Shown: one piece after another, positions 24,334-33,300 of the stretch | How the letters are laid out: each line of letters begins with the position of its first letter | Position numbering within the stretch: position 1 is the first letter of the stretch | Source: Cedecea neteri | GTDB lineage: Bacteria > Pseudomonadota > Gammaproteobacteria > Enterobacterales > Enterobacteriaceae | Length of the DNA stretch: 64,000 bases | Assembly (NCBI RefSeq): GCF_000758305.1 | Contig: NZ_CP009458.1 | Location: forward strand, 310,001 to 374,000 | Direction: 5' to 3' | Program-made: the position numbers and the translations under genes | The notes under the pieces: generated by a model | What the model was told of the DNA's origin: nothing | What the model saw: the letters and a program-made list of their open reading frames with translations, nothing else | Databases searched by the model: none

Positions 24334-27231
24334 TCAACAGTAAGACTGATGCCTGTAGCTTTTCTTCACATCTGTAGCCTCTAGTTTTTTAGGTACCAAT
24401 AGCTGAGGCCGGAGGAATAAGGAAAGCACAGTATCAATATGGTTATCCGTATTCGAAGAAAATACGTATGATTGCCCATCTGGCGTCAAATTTTTAACTG
24501 AATCAATAATTCTCAAAGCCATCCCCTCCCTGAAATCGGCGTTGGTAAATATTGTTTCAGAAGCCTTAGCGGCCATATTTTCATTACGAAGAAAATTAAC
24601 ATCCTTAGAATCAAAGTATCGATAAAGCCTGCGTTCATTGGTCTGTCTAAAATCAAATTTCAATGTATCATTGATTGCAACATGCGAGCGTTTGAAATAT
24701 TTATAATTTTCCACGCTCGCTGCATTTACGTCATACCGCTGATGCCCAAATCGACTAACTTGCTTCCCTTCTGCATTACCCACTTTTAGTGAAAAGAATG
24801 AAAAATCATCTGTACCGACAAAATTAATATCAGTATCAGTTGTGTTCCCCTGTTCGAAAATCATTCTTCTGTCAAGAAGGTTTCGTCTGGATCTAAAAAC
24901 AGCCTTGCCATCATTAATTAAGTCAACATCTGAGTAATGAATCAAATTAAAATTTAATTTTTTAAAGCTCTCAACAAAGTCATATGATTCCTTAGTTAAC
25001 GGATAATTCTTCCCCCTAAGATTTTCAATATTCCTATCACTGAGTGCTGAAACTGATTTAAAACTTGTAATTTCACCTTTCCAATGAGTTCCTTTACTCA
25101 TTTGTTGATAACTTTTATTCACTCGTCTTTCCGTTCTTTTTTCTCTGAACCACTGAATAAACCTGCGCGTGAACAGGCCGGAATCATCAGTGCTATTAAC
25201 AGGATTATTCCTGCACATCCGGAACAGGTTCAACCCGTCCACCGTACCAGCCGGGTCTGCACTCAGCCAGCGGCCCGCCCATGGCTGGTAATACCGGTAG
25301 CCGTAGTAATACAGCCCCGTCGCATCCCGCTCTTTGCCCGAGTAGCGTGCCGTTTTGTAGTTTGCTTCCGTCTGGCTTCGCGCCGCCCATACCGCCGTGC
25401 CGCCGTACGGGTAGTACTCTTCCTGGCTGATAACGTTGCCGCTGCCGTCCAGCTCCAGCTGGCTGCCGCCCGTCAGGTTGTCGTAACTGTAGCGCAGTCC
25501 GTCATTGCCGATGTCCGCCGGTTTGCCTGCCGCCCAGTGCAGCACCCGCACCTGCGCCCGGCCCGCTTCACCTACCGTGATGACCTGCAGGCTCTCCGTT
25601 TCCGAGCTGCCGGTTTTTGTGGTCCGTAGCTCCAGCCCAGGCAGGTAGAGCGCCCGCTGCGTCTGCGTGCTGTTCCCCGTTTGCTGCGTGCTCACCTTCA
25701 GGATTCTCTGGCTGCCGCCGTCGTAGCGGTAGCTTTCGCTGTCGTTCACGCCACCGTCACGCGCTACCGGGCTGACTTTCAGCAGCTCGTTGCGCAGCGT
25801 CCAGGTAAGATTTTGCCCCGGCTGTAGCTGCTTTTGCTGCCCGCCCGGCGTGAACAGCCCGTCCACATCCGACGGATTTTTTGCCAGCGTGCTCAGCACG
25901 CCCCGGTTGCTGCGGTCGCTTATCGTGATATCCGTGGTGTAGCGGTGGTTGGTGGCCGCCGCGTTGTGGCGAATCTGCGTCAGGTTGCCGCCGTTATCGT
26001 AGGCGTAAGTGCGGGTGTAGCTGGTGAAGGCTGCACTGTCTGTGGGAAGAGGAACGGTGGCGGAAGGTAACTGACTGCTCTGCTGCCCGGCACTGGCCAT
26101 TTCACGCCCGGTGGCGCTGACCAGCTGGTACAGGCTGTCGTAGCTGTACGTGTTCTCCGGCACCACTTTCTGATTCCGCCAGAAGCGAGTCTCTTCCGCG
26201 TCGTTGCGGATTGTCAGCACGTTACCCACCGGGTCGTACTCGTAGCGAATATCCTGCAGGACCTTCGCACCAGACACATGCCCGGCCGGACGTTCGGTTT
26301 TTATCCCCGTCAGGCGCTGTGTCTCAGGTTCATACGCGTAGGTCGTCACCACGCCGTTGCCGTGCTCTTCCCGCAGCTTCTGCCCGGCGGCAGACCAGGT
26401 CAGGGCTTTCACGATGGCCTGCTCTTTGCCGCCTTTCAGCGTCAGCCAGCTCCCGGACAGCAGGCCCGCCACGTCATACGTCACGCGCTGTACGTTGCCT
26501 TTTGCATCCGTGATGGTCAGGGGGGTTCCCGTCGAATCCGCCGTATTCTGCGTGGTCAGCGTCTCTGCCGCCAGCAGGTCGTTCCAGGCGGAGGCATCCT
26601 GGCCCTGCCAGTCGGCCACGACAGCCGGGTTGTCGGCGTCCTTCAGCAGGCGGCGGGTGACGGACAGCGGCGCGCCGGTCAGGGCTATCGCGTCAGTCTG
26701 CTCCAGCCCCGCCGGGTCGTAGTGGCTGATGCAGGCCCCGGCGAGGTTCCGGGCCTTTTCTGCCGCGCTGTTGCCCGCATAGACGAAGCGCTCAGTCACG
26801 CGGGCTGCGCCTCCGGCGGTACTTTCGGTCACGCTCAGCGGTCTGCCGGGGAGCGTCGCCGCTTCATACTGCCAGCGGCGGATCACAGCCTGACTTTTGT
26901 CTCCGGCAGCGTCGATATTATCGCCCCCCACCACTGGCCGCCCGGCGACGTCGTTCAGGGTCACGGTGGTGCCGTTGTCCACGCCCTGGGCGCGCAGCAC
27001 GTTGCCGGCCAGATCAGTGATGTACGTGAAGTTTGCCAGCCCGGCCTTGTCGAGACGCGGATCGGCGCTGCGGGTCAGAAACCCGCCTGGATTATACCGC
27101 TGCCGGGTGATGCGTTCGTCGGTGGTGGTTGGGGTGTCAGGATGGCGGTGATATTCGATATTGCGGATGCTCAGGCCACGGTTGTCGAGAACCGTGACCG
27201 AAGGGGTTTTGCTAAACAGTGATTGATTCAT
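24334..27231 (-). CDS. TcC toxin component (RHS cocoon) with unassigned C-terminal cargo
   Basis: A 965-aa TccC-type protein and the last gene of the Tc operon. GGAG lies 6 bp before the ATG. Residues 1-684 are the RHS/YD-repeat shell with the terminal autoprotease motif WLSADPAGTVDGLNLFRM followed by CRNNP, where the cargo is cleaved off. Residues 685-965 are the hypervariable toxin, encoded by AT-richer DNA. Visible motifs there include LIHYSDVDLI (about 763-772), VFRSRRNLLDRR (778-789), NTTDTDI (796-802) and TDDFSFFSL (807-815). The layout recalls ADP-ribosyltransferase cargoes of TccC3/TccC5, but no R-S-E triad could be placed, so the function is left open. The core is nearly identical to the TcC gene upstream. 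Confidence 0.9.
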   Translation of the reverse strand: MNQSLFSKTPSVTVLDNRGLSIRNIEYHRHPDTPTTTDERITRQRYNPGGFLTRSADPRLDKAGLANFTYITDLAGNVLRAQGVDNGTTVTLNDVAGRPVVGGDNIDAAGDKSQAVIRRWQYEAATLPGRPLSVTESTAGGAARVTERFVYAGNSAAEKARNLAGACISHYDPAGLEQTDAIALTGAPLSVTRRLLKDADNPAVVADWQGQDASAWNDLLAAETLTTQNTADSTGTPLTITDAKGNVQRVTYDVAGLLSGSWLTLKGGKEQAIVKALTWSAAGQKLREEHGNGVVTTYAYEPETQRLTGIKTERPAGHVSGAKVLQDIRYEYDPVGNVLTIRNDAEETRFWRNQKVVPENTYSYDSLYQLVSATGREMASAGQQSSQLPSATVPLPTDSAAFTSYTRTYAYDNGGNLTQIRHNAAATNHRYTTDITISDRSNRGVLSTLAKNPSDVDGLFTPGGQQKQLQPGQNLTWTLRNELLKVSPVARDGGVNDSESYRYDGGSQRILKVSTQQTGNSTQTQRALYLPGLELRTTKTGSSETESLQVITVGEAGRAQVRVLHWAAGKPADIGNDGLRYSYDNLTGGSQLELDGSGNVISQEEYYPYGGTAVWAARSQTEANYKTARYSGKERDATGLYYYGYRYYQPWAGRWLSADPAGTVDGLNLFRMCRNNPVNSTDDSGLFTRRFIQWFREKRTERRVNKSYQQMSKGTHWKGEITSFKSVSALSDRNIENLRGKNYPLTKESYDFVESFKKLNFNLIHYSDVDLINDGKAVFRSRRNLLDRRMIFEQGNTTDTDINFVGTDDFSFFSLKVGNAEGKQVSRFGHQRYDVNAASVENYKYFKRSHVAINDTLKFDFRQTNERRLYRYFDSKDVNFLRNENMAAKASETIFTNADFREGMALRIIDSVKNLTPDGQSYVFSSNTDNHIDTVLSLFLRPQLLVPKKLEATDVKKSYRHQSYC
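25205..27231 (-). repeat. Direct repeat copy 1: TcC core
   Basis: About 2.0 kb of the shell-coding part of this TcC gene recurs, in the same orientation, at about 28203-30226. The offset is about 3.0 kb with few indels; long stretches such as around 25260-25480 and 28258-28478 are almost base-identical. Similarity ends abruptly at the start of the cargo region. Confidence 0.85.
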
Positions 27232-27296
27232 TATATTCTCCGAAAAAACAGGTCCTGGATTGCCTTAAACCATGCAGGTTTTAGTCTTTCTGTCAT
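27231..27296 (-). CDS. Possible 21-aa leader ORF coupled to the second TcC gene
   Basis: Starting at ATG 27296, a 21-codon reading frame (begins MTERLKPAWFKAIQ) ends in TAA that overlaps the ATG of the downstream TcC gene as TAATG, and it contains that gene's GGAG ribosome site. The frame stays open 15 codons further upstream without a start. It may be a coupling leader, the tail of a lost cargo domain left by recombination, or chance. No ribosome site of its own is obvious. Confidence 0.25.
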   Translation of the reverse strand: MTERLKPAWFKAIQDLFFRRI

Positions 27297-27337
27297 TTTC
27301 AGCAAAACTGAACCTGCTTCTTCCAGGCTATATTTTA

Positions 27338-30226
27338 TTAATTACTCATCCAGGTATGTGCGTTTCCAGCCGTAACTTTCATTCTTAACGGGAACGATGT
27401 TCTTTCAAAGGTCCTGACTTCATTTTCGATCTTATCTATTTTTGAATCATCGATCTCGCCATTATTAAGTTTTAATTTGTTATTATAATAACTTTTTAAC
27501 TTACCTTTATTTGCATTGATGACTTTGGTAAACAAAATATTACCGCTACTTTCAAGCACCTCATTAGTTGTCACATCGGCCCCTTTCACCAGGCGATTAT
27601 AGTACCCTCCAGGTTTCTTTGAATAACCTGCACTTGCCGTATCTAATACTTTGGCAAGGACTTTTGATCCTGGCTGCACGGCAAAATGTGATAATGAGTA
27701 ACCATAACTTAGCTGACTCTCATCTGATGTGGGCATTCTGTAAAGTCCACTCAACCCAATGCCTTCACTGGAAAGGTGAATATCCCCAAAGGAACTCTCT
27801 ACCGTATCATCATGGTCCAGATAAACACCGCCGCGCTCTTTGAGCCAATAATATCTTAAAATATCAGCACCGGCTGCGGCATATCCCGAACTAACAGCAT
27901 CATGGTATTGCTTATAATTTTTACTATCCGTGAGTCTTTTTCCTTCCTCTGTTTCCATGATATCAAGTAGCTTAATATTCCCTAATGTACCCTGCTGTAA
28001 TACTCCTGCCCAAGGTTCACCGTCCCAGAACGTACTATCAGTTAATATGGTTGTCGTGTAATCAGGGTTTTTATTAGCGTTTCTTTTTAGTCTTTCAATA
28101 TCTGCATCTTTTAATGCATTAGGCCCAATCCATATATGCCAGATATTTTTAGGTACTGGCCTTGCAGGCGCGCACCCATCACTGTCTTTGAAGGTTACAG
28201 GGCTATTCCTGCACATTCTGAACAAATTCAGGCCATCAATCGTGCCTGCCGGGTCCGCGCTCAGCCAGCGGCCCGCCCATGGCTGGTAATACCGGTAGCC
28301 GTAGTAATACAGCCCCGTCGCATCCCGCTCTTTGCCCGAGTAGCGCACCGTTTTGTAGTTTGCTTCCGTCTGGCTTCGCGCCGCCCATACCGCCGTGCCG
28401 CCGTACGGGTAATACTCTTCCTGGCTGATAACGTTGCCGCTGCCGTCCAGCTCCAGCTGGCTGCCGCCGGTCAGGTTGTCGTAGCTGTAGCGCAGTCCGT
28501 CATTGCCGATGTCCGCCGGTTTGCCTGCCGCCCAGTGCAGCACGCGCACCTGCGCCCGGCCTGCGTCACCCACGGTAATCACCTGCAGGCTTTCCGTCTC
28601 CGAGCTGCCGGTTTTTGTGGTCCGTAGCTCCAGCCCAGGCAGGTAGAGCGCCCGCTGCGTCTGCGTGCTGTTCCCCGTTTGCTGCGTGCTCACCTTCAGC
28701 ACGCGCTGGCTGCCACTGGCATAGCGGTAGCTTTCGCTGTCGCTCGCCTTACCCTCCCGCTGCACCGGGCTGACTTGCTGCAGTTCGTTGCGTGGCGTCC
28801 AGGTAAGATTTTGCCCCGGCTGTAGCTGTTTCTGTTGCCCGCCTGCCGTGAACAACGCTTCCACCTCCGACGAACTACTTGCCAGCGTTCTCAGCAGGCC
28901 CCGGTTGCTGCTGTTGCTTATCGTTATATCAGTGGTGTAGCCGCTGCCGGTCGCCGGGGTATGCCGTATTCGGGTCAGATTGCCGCTTTGATCATAGGTG
29001 TAGGTACGGGTGTAATTTGTCATTGCGGCGTTGTCGGTGGGCACCGGAATGGCCGGAGAAGGCAGGCTGCTGGTCTGCTGGCCTGCCCCGGCCATTTCAC
29101 GCCCGGTAGCACTGACCAGCTGGTACAGGCTGTCGTAAACGTAGGTATTCTCCGGCACCACTTTCTGATTCCGCCAGAAGCGCGTCTCTTCCGCGTCGTT
29201 GCGGATTGTCAGCACGTTGCCCACCGGGTCGTACTCGTAGCGCAGGTCCTGCAGGACTTTCGCGCCCGAGGCGTGTCCCGCCGGACGTTCGGTTTTTATC
29301 CCCGCCAGGCGCTGTGTCTCAGGTTCATAGGCGTAGGTCGTCACCACGCCGTTGCCGTGCTCTTCCCGCAGCTTCTGCCCGGCGGCAGACCAGGTCAGGG
29401 CTTTCACGATGGCCTGCTCTTTGCCGCCTTTCAGCGTCAGCCAGCTCCCGGAGAGCAGGCCCGCCACGTCATACGCCACGCGCTGTACGTTACCTCTGGC
29501 ATCCGTGGTGGTGAGAACGGTTCCGGTGGCATCACTGATGCTCAGCGTGGTCAGCGTCTCTGCGCCCAGCAGGTCGTTCCAGGCGGAGGCGTCGTTGCCC
29601 TGCCAGTCGGCCACCACAGCCGGGTTATCAGCGTCCTTCAGCAGGCGGCGGGTGACGGACAGCGGCGTGCCGGTCAGGGCTATCGCGTCAGTCTGCTCCA
29701 GCCCCGCCGGGTCGTAGTGGCTGACGCAGGCTCCGGCGAGGTTCCGGGCCTTTTCTGCCGCGCTGTTGCCCGCATAGACGAAGCGCTCAGTCACGCGGGC
29801 TGCGCCTCCGGTGGGACTGTCGGTCACGCTCAGCGGTCTGCCGGGCAGCGTCGCCGCCTCATAGACCCAGCGCCGGGTGATAGCCTCACTCATATCACTC
29901 GGGGCCCGGGCATTGGTGATGGACAGAACAGGACGTCCGGCGGCATCACTGAGGTTAAGGGTCAGCCCGGCGTCGAGGCTGGAAACGCGCAGGGCGTTTC
30001 CGGTCAGGTCGCTCAGGTACTCGAAGTTTGCCATTCTAGCGGCCTGGAAACGTGGGTCAGAGGCCCGGGTCAGGGATCCCCGGTGATTATATCGCTGGCA
30101 ACTCAGGCGTTCGTCGGTGGTGGCTGGCGTGTCAGGATGGCGGTGATATTCGATATTGCGGATGCTCAGGCCCCGGTTGTCGAGAACCGTGACCGAAGGG
30201 GTGTGGCTGAACAGAGTGAAGCCCAT
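27338..30226 (-). CDS. TcC toxin component (RHS cocoon) with glycosyltransferase cargo
   Basis: A 962-aa TccC-type protein from the ATG at 30226 (AAGGAG 6 bp upstream). Residues 1-684 are the RHS shell ending in WLSADPAGTIDGLNLFRM and CRNSP, the self-cleavage region. Residues about 690-962 look like a GT-A glycosyltransferase of the DXD-sugar/large clostridial toxin type: KNIWHIWIGP opens the fold (from 693), ADILRYYWLKERGGVYLDHD (787-806) is the conserved A-D-x-x-R ... GG-x-Y-x-D-x-D nucleotide-sugar and metal site with Asp804/Asp806, and HTWMSN ends the chain. Such toxins sugar-modify host GTPases (family knowledge); the target here is unknown. It is the third gene of the operon TcA-TcB-TcC-TcC. 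Confidence 0.92.
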   Translation of the reverse strand: MGFTLFSHTPSVTVLDNRGLSIRNIEYHRHPDTPATTDERLSCQRYNHRGSLTRASDPRFQAARMANFEYLSDLTGNALRVSSLDAGLTLNLSDAAGRPVLSITNARAPSDMSEAITRRWVYEAATLPGRPLSVTDSPTGGAARVTERFVYAGNSAAEKARNLAGACVSHYDPAGLEQTDAIALTGTPLSVTRRLLKDADNPAVVADWQGNDASAWNDLLGAETLTTLSISDATGTVLTTTDARGNVQRVAYDVAGLLSGSWLTLKGGKEQAIVKALTWSAAGQKLREEHGNGVVTTYAYEPETQRLAGIKTERPAGHASGAKVLQDLRYEYDPVGNVLTIRNDAEETRFWRNQKVVPENTYVYDSLYQLVSATGREMAGAGQQTSSLPSPAIPVPTDNAAMTNYTRTYTYDQSGNLTRIRHTPATGSGYTTDITISNSSNRGLLRTLASSSSEVEALFTAGGQQKQLQPGQNLTWTPRNELQQVSPVQREGKASDSESYRYASGSQRVLKVSTQQTGNSTQTQRALYLPGLELRTTKTGSSETESLQVITVGDAGRAQVRVLHWAAGKPADIGNDGLRYSYDNLTGGSQLELDGSGNVISQEEYYPYGGTAVWAARSQTEANYKTVRYSGKERDATGLYYYGYRYYQPWAGRWLSADPAGTIDGLNLFRMCRNSPVTFKDSDGCAPARPVPKNIWHIWIGPNALKDADIERLKRNANKNPDYTTTILTDSTFWDGEPWAGVLQQGTLGNIKLLDIMETEEGKRLTDSKNYKQYHDAVSSGYAAAGADILRYYWLKERGGVYLDHDDTVESSFGDIHLSSEGIGLSGLYRMPTSDESQLSYGYSLSHFAVQPGSKVLAKVLDTASAGYSKKPGGYYNRLVKGADVTTNEVLESSGNILFTKVINANKGKLKSYYNNKLKLNNGEIDDSKIDKIENEVRTFERTSFPLRMKVTAGNAHTWMSN
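28203..30226 (-). repeat. Direct repeat copy 2: TcC core
   Basis: Partner of the copy at 25205-27231. The two differ mainly in patches, for example residues about 60-115 and 395-500 of the protein, while blocks between are almost identical. That pattern suggests gene conversion after duplication. Confidence 0.85.
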
Positions 30227-30257
30227 TCCGCTCTCCTTTGTTATCAATCGTTATTTT

Positions 30258-30287
30258 CCCCTGTATCTCAGAAGTGAGATCCAGGGG
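30258..30287 (-). other. Intercistronic hairpin between TcB and TcC
   Basis: CCCCTG-T-ATCTCA (30258-30270) pairs with TGAGAT-C-CAGGGG (30275-30287) around a GAAG loop. No T-run follows on the minus strand, so it is more likely an mRNA-stability or processing element than a terminator. Confidence 0.5.
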
Positions 30288-30321
30288 GAAGGATGGCTAA
30301 ATACTCGGATTATCAACGTGG

Positions 30322-33300
30322 CTACGAGGCGGTGTCGTTCTCGTCCTCAGCAACCGTAAACCACGGCGTAAACAGAGTTCGCCTGAAGTCTCCTTTGGCG
30401 GTTTTAACCTGATATTCCCGGCCTATTGCATCGAAGTAGTGAGTGTCGGCATACAGATCGTGTCGGGCACTGTCGTCGCTGATATAGAGCCAGCTGTTTA
30501 AGAAAAATGGCTGGTAGCGGCGAATTAACTGCCCTTTCCCGTCGTACTCGCCCCGCCCGGAAACCGCCCAACGGGTATTTGTGTTGGCAACAGCGGGTTT
30601 TCCATCGCTCCCGGTCACAAGACTGCCATCGCTCTTGCGTTGCCAGGCCTCACCGGGTTCGAATCGAATGGCGGTCTGCAGCTCACGGCCAAAACCATCG
30701 CTGAACGCGATCGTCTGCCGCCGCTGTTGCTGCTTATCGGTATCGTAGCGATCCGTGGTGATAGTCAACGTGTGAGGCGGCATCCTTGAGGATTTACCCT
30801 CCATCCAGCTGTTGTCGCAATAAACCAGACACTGCGCCACGGGAATTGCCGTCGTAATAGCCAGCGCCTCTTCTACCGTTGCCGGGATGGTGAAAGGCAC
30901 CTTTTCTGCAGAAGGCTGTGTATATCCCCGCGCCACGCCGTTTTCAGTTCCCCAGAAACGCGAGCTAATCAGCCGTCCCCACGCGTCCAGGGTGACTAAT
31001 TGATGGTTATCGTTAGGATCGGTGAGGTGATTGGGCGTCAGGAAACGATAGTCATAATCCGCATGGGTTTTGGCTCCTGCGGCATCCTGGATATCCGTCA
31101 CCGCACAGTAATGAGTATCCCAGGTGATGGAGGTTTTTCCTGTCAGCCTGGTGTCCCGCTGCTTAAGAGGACGATAGAACTGGCTGGCAGAGCCATAATC
31201 CGTAAACCCTTTGAGGGCACACATCACCGTTGATTCAGAAGTTAACTGTAGAGGCGGTACAACGGTAACATATCCAGCCAGATTCAGCTGTAAGGCCAGC
31301 TCAGTTTTCGTCATGATGCCATCGAATACGGCCAGTTCAGTGTTACTCAATATGGCCTGTTCCGTGAGGTCAAGCAGCAGGGGCCAGCTCGGTTTGGTAT
31401 TCTCACCTTTCCAGTAGAACTGCTGATGCCCAAGGTACTGAGCGCTGCCTGTGAGTAATCCCCCTGTTATCAGCGACTCCAGCGTGATGCCGCCTGAAGG
31501 GACTTTTTCTGCGCTGTGTTCCCATGAGTCATCACGCACAACCAGCGGGATACCCGGCAGGAAGTGAGCTTCATCCTGCGTCCAGTTATACCAGGTTTGG
31601 CGCTGGCGGGTTAAACGCAGGACCTGCTGTTGCTCGTCGTAGCTGCTGGCAAACAGCGTGTCCGGCAGAGTAGTCGGATAGGGAGAAGTGGCCGGTTTGG
31701 TCCTGCGGGGATAGGCCACGCTTACGCTGTCAACGGCGTTACCCCATTCATCGCTCGCCAGGGTAATTGTCTGGTGGCGCTGCGGATCGCTGGCGACGCG
31801 CTCATAGCTGTAGTCCCGGCTTTCCAGCGTGCTGGCCCAGGCCCCCCCTCCGACCATGTTGCTTAACTGGCGAACCTGAACGCGGTATTCACTCACGGCG
31901 TAAGGCACGGCCGCCGCCGCAGTACCATCTTCCCCGTACACTTCTGTTCGCAGCAGATGCCCTTTCATGGCACGGTACATTTCATCCTGGTTTTCATCGG
32001 TCAGCGCCACGTCCACATCTTTCAGCTGCTTAGCATCATATTGGCTAAAGCGAGGTATAAAATGCGGCCAGGCCTGAGAATCACCGGACCAAAATTCAGC
32101 GGGCAGTGACTCATCAACGGCACGCACGCCGGTGGAGAACCAGCTCACCTGCCGGGAAGGAACGGCAATATTATCTGAGCCCGTGGCCTGCGCCAGCGTG
32201 TCGGTATCTTTGACAGAAACGCGGGCAAAGCCTCTGAACTCGCGCTCTTTGCCATCCCATACGCCGCGCGCATAAGTCTGAACGGAAGAGAGTTTGTTTC
32301 CCGTTATCTCGTCGAGCACTTCCCGACGCCTGACAAGCTGCATTGCAAAAGGCAGGTGGCAGGCAAGCTCTTTCCCTACATCCCTGGCCTGCTGTTTTTC
32401 ATCCAGCCAAAACTGCGCCGAACTGCGGTATTTGAGCGTTGTTTTTGTTCCCCGGTGGTTATCGATGCTTTGCAGCAAGAGCGGGGTGTTGCCCTCCAGC
32501 TCCAGATGCCAGTGGACGGGCGACATATGCGGCACGGTCAGAATAATACTCGGCGCACCCAGCCCCTGAGTATCAGCAATATGTAACTGGCAAGTACGAT
32601 CAAAAGTGACCTTATCAGGTAAGGAAACGGTTTGAGGGAAAGTAAAGCGGTTGCCGGACTCATTGATATACAGCGACAGAGAAGTCCGGTGCGCATAAAT
32701 AATATCCATCGCACCGGAACCGTCGGTATCCGCCAGCCACACTTGTTCAGGGTTGAATTCGGCATCCGGGACGCTGAACCCAGGCAGGGTTATCGGTGAA
32801 CCGAATTTGCCATGCCCCAGATTAGGCCAGCAGCGAACGCCGGACGAGGTAATTTCGACCAAATGCTGCTGGCCCGAGCCTAATATATCGGCGAAAGCCA
32901 CCAGGGCTCGTTCATTGTTCCCGGCCAGCGGCAGGCGAATGCCGTCCTTTTGAGCAACATTTTCCGCGGCCTGCCAGCCGGTTCGCTGGTTGGCATACAG
33001 CCGCACGCTGTTCGGCCCGATCATTGCGAGGTCAGGCAAGCCCGCACCCGAGAGATCCGCCAGTTGCGCCTGCGGGTGGAAATACTCGACAGGCAATGCC
33101 GAGACGGGGACAAAGGGTGACCACTGCCCGTCTGACGACAAGGAATGGAAGCCATTCACGCCCGCCGACGTGACCAGCCAGTCCAGCTTGCCGTCGCCAT
33201 TGATGTCGATAAGCATGCCCGCATCCTGCAGGGAGGGCATTGCCGGTAAAGGTGTCAAGGCGTCATAGGTAATGGATTCGCCCGGCCCCCGCTGTGGCGC

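Noticed and set aside
28835..30277. A 480-codon plus-strand frame opposite the TcC core, and a 314-codon one at 26278-27222
   Set aside because: Both mirror the repeated TcC coding frame on the other strand. They are similar to each other only because the TcC cores are similar.
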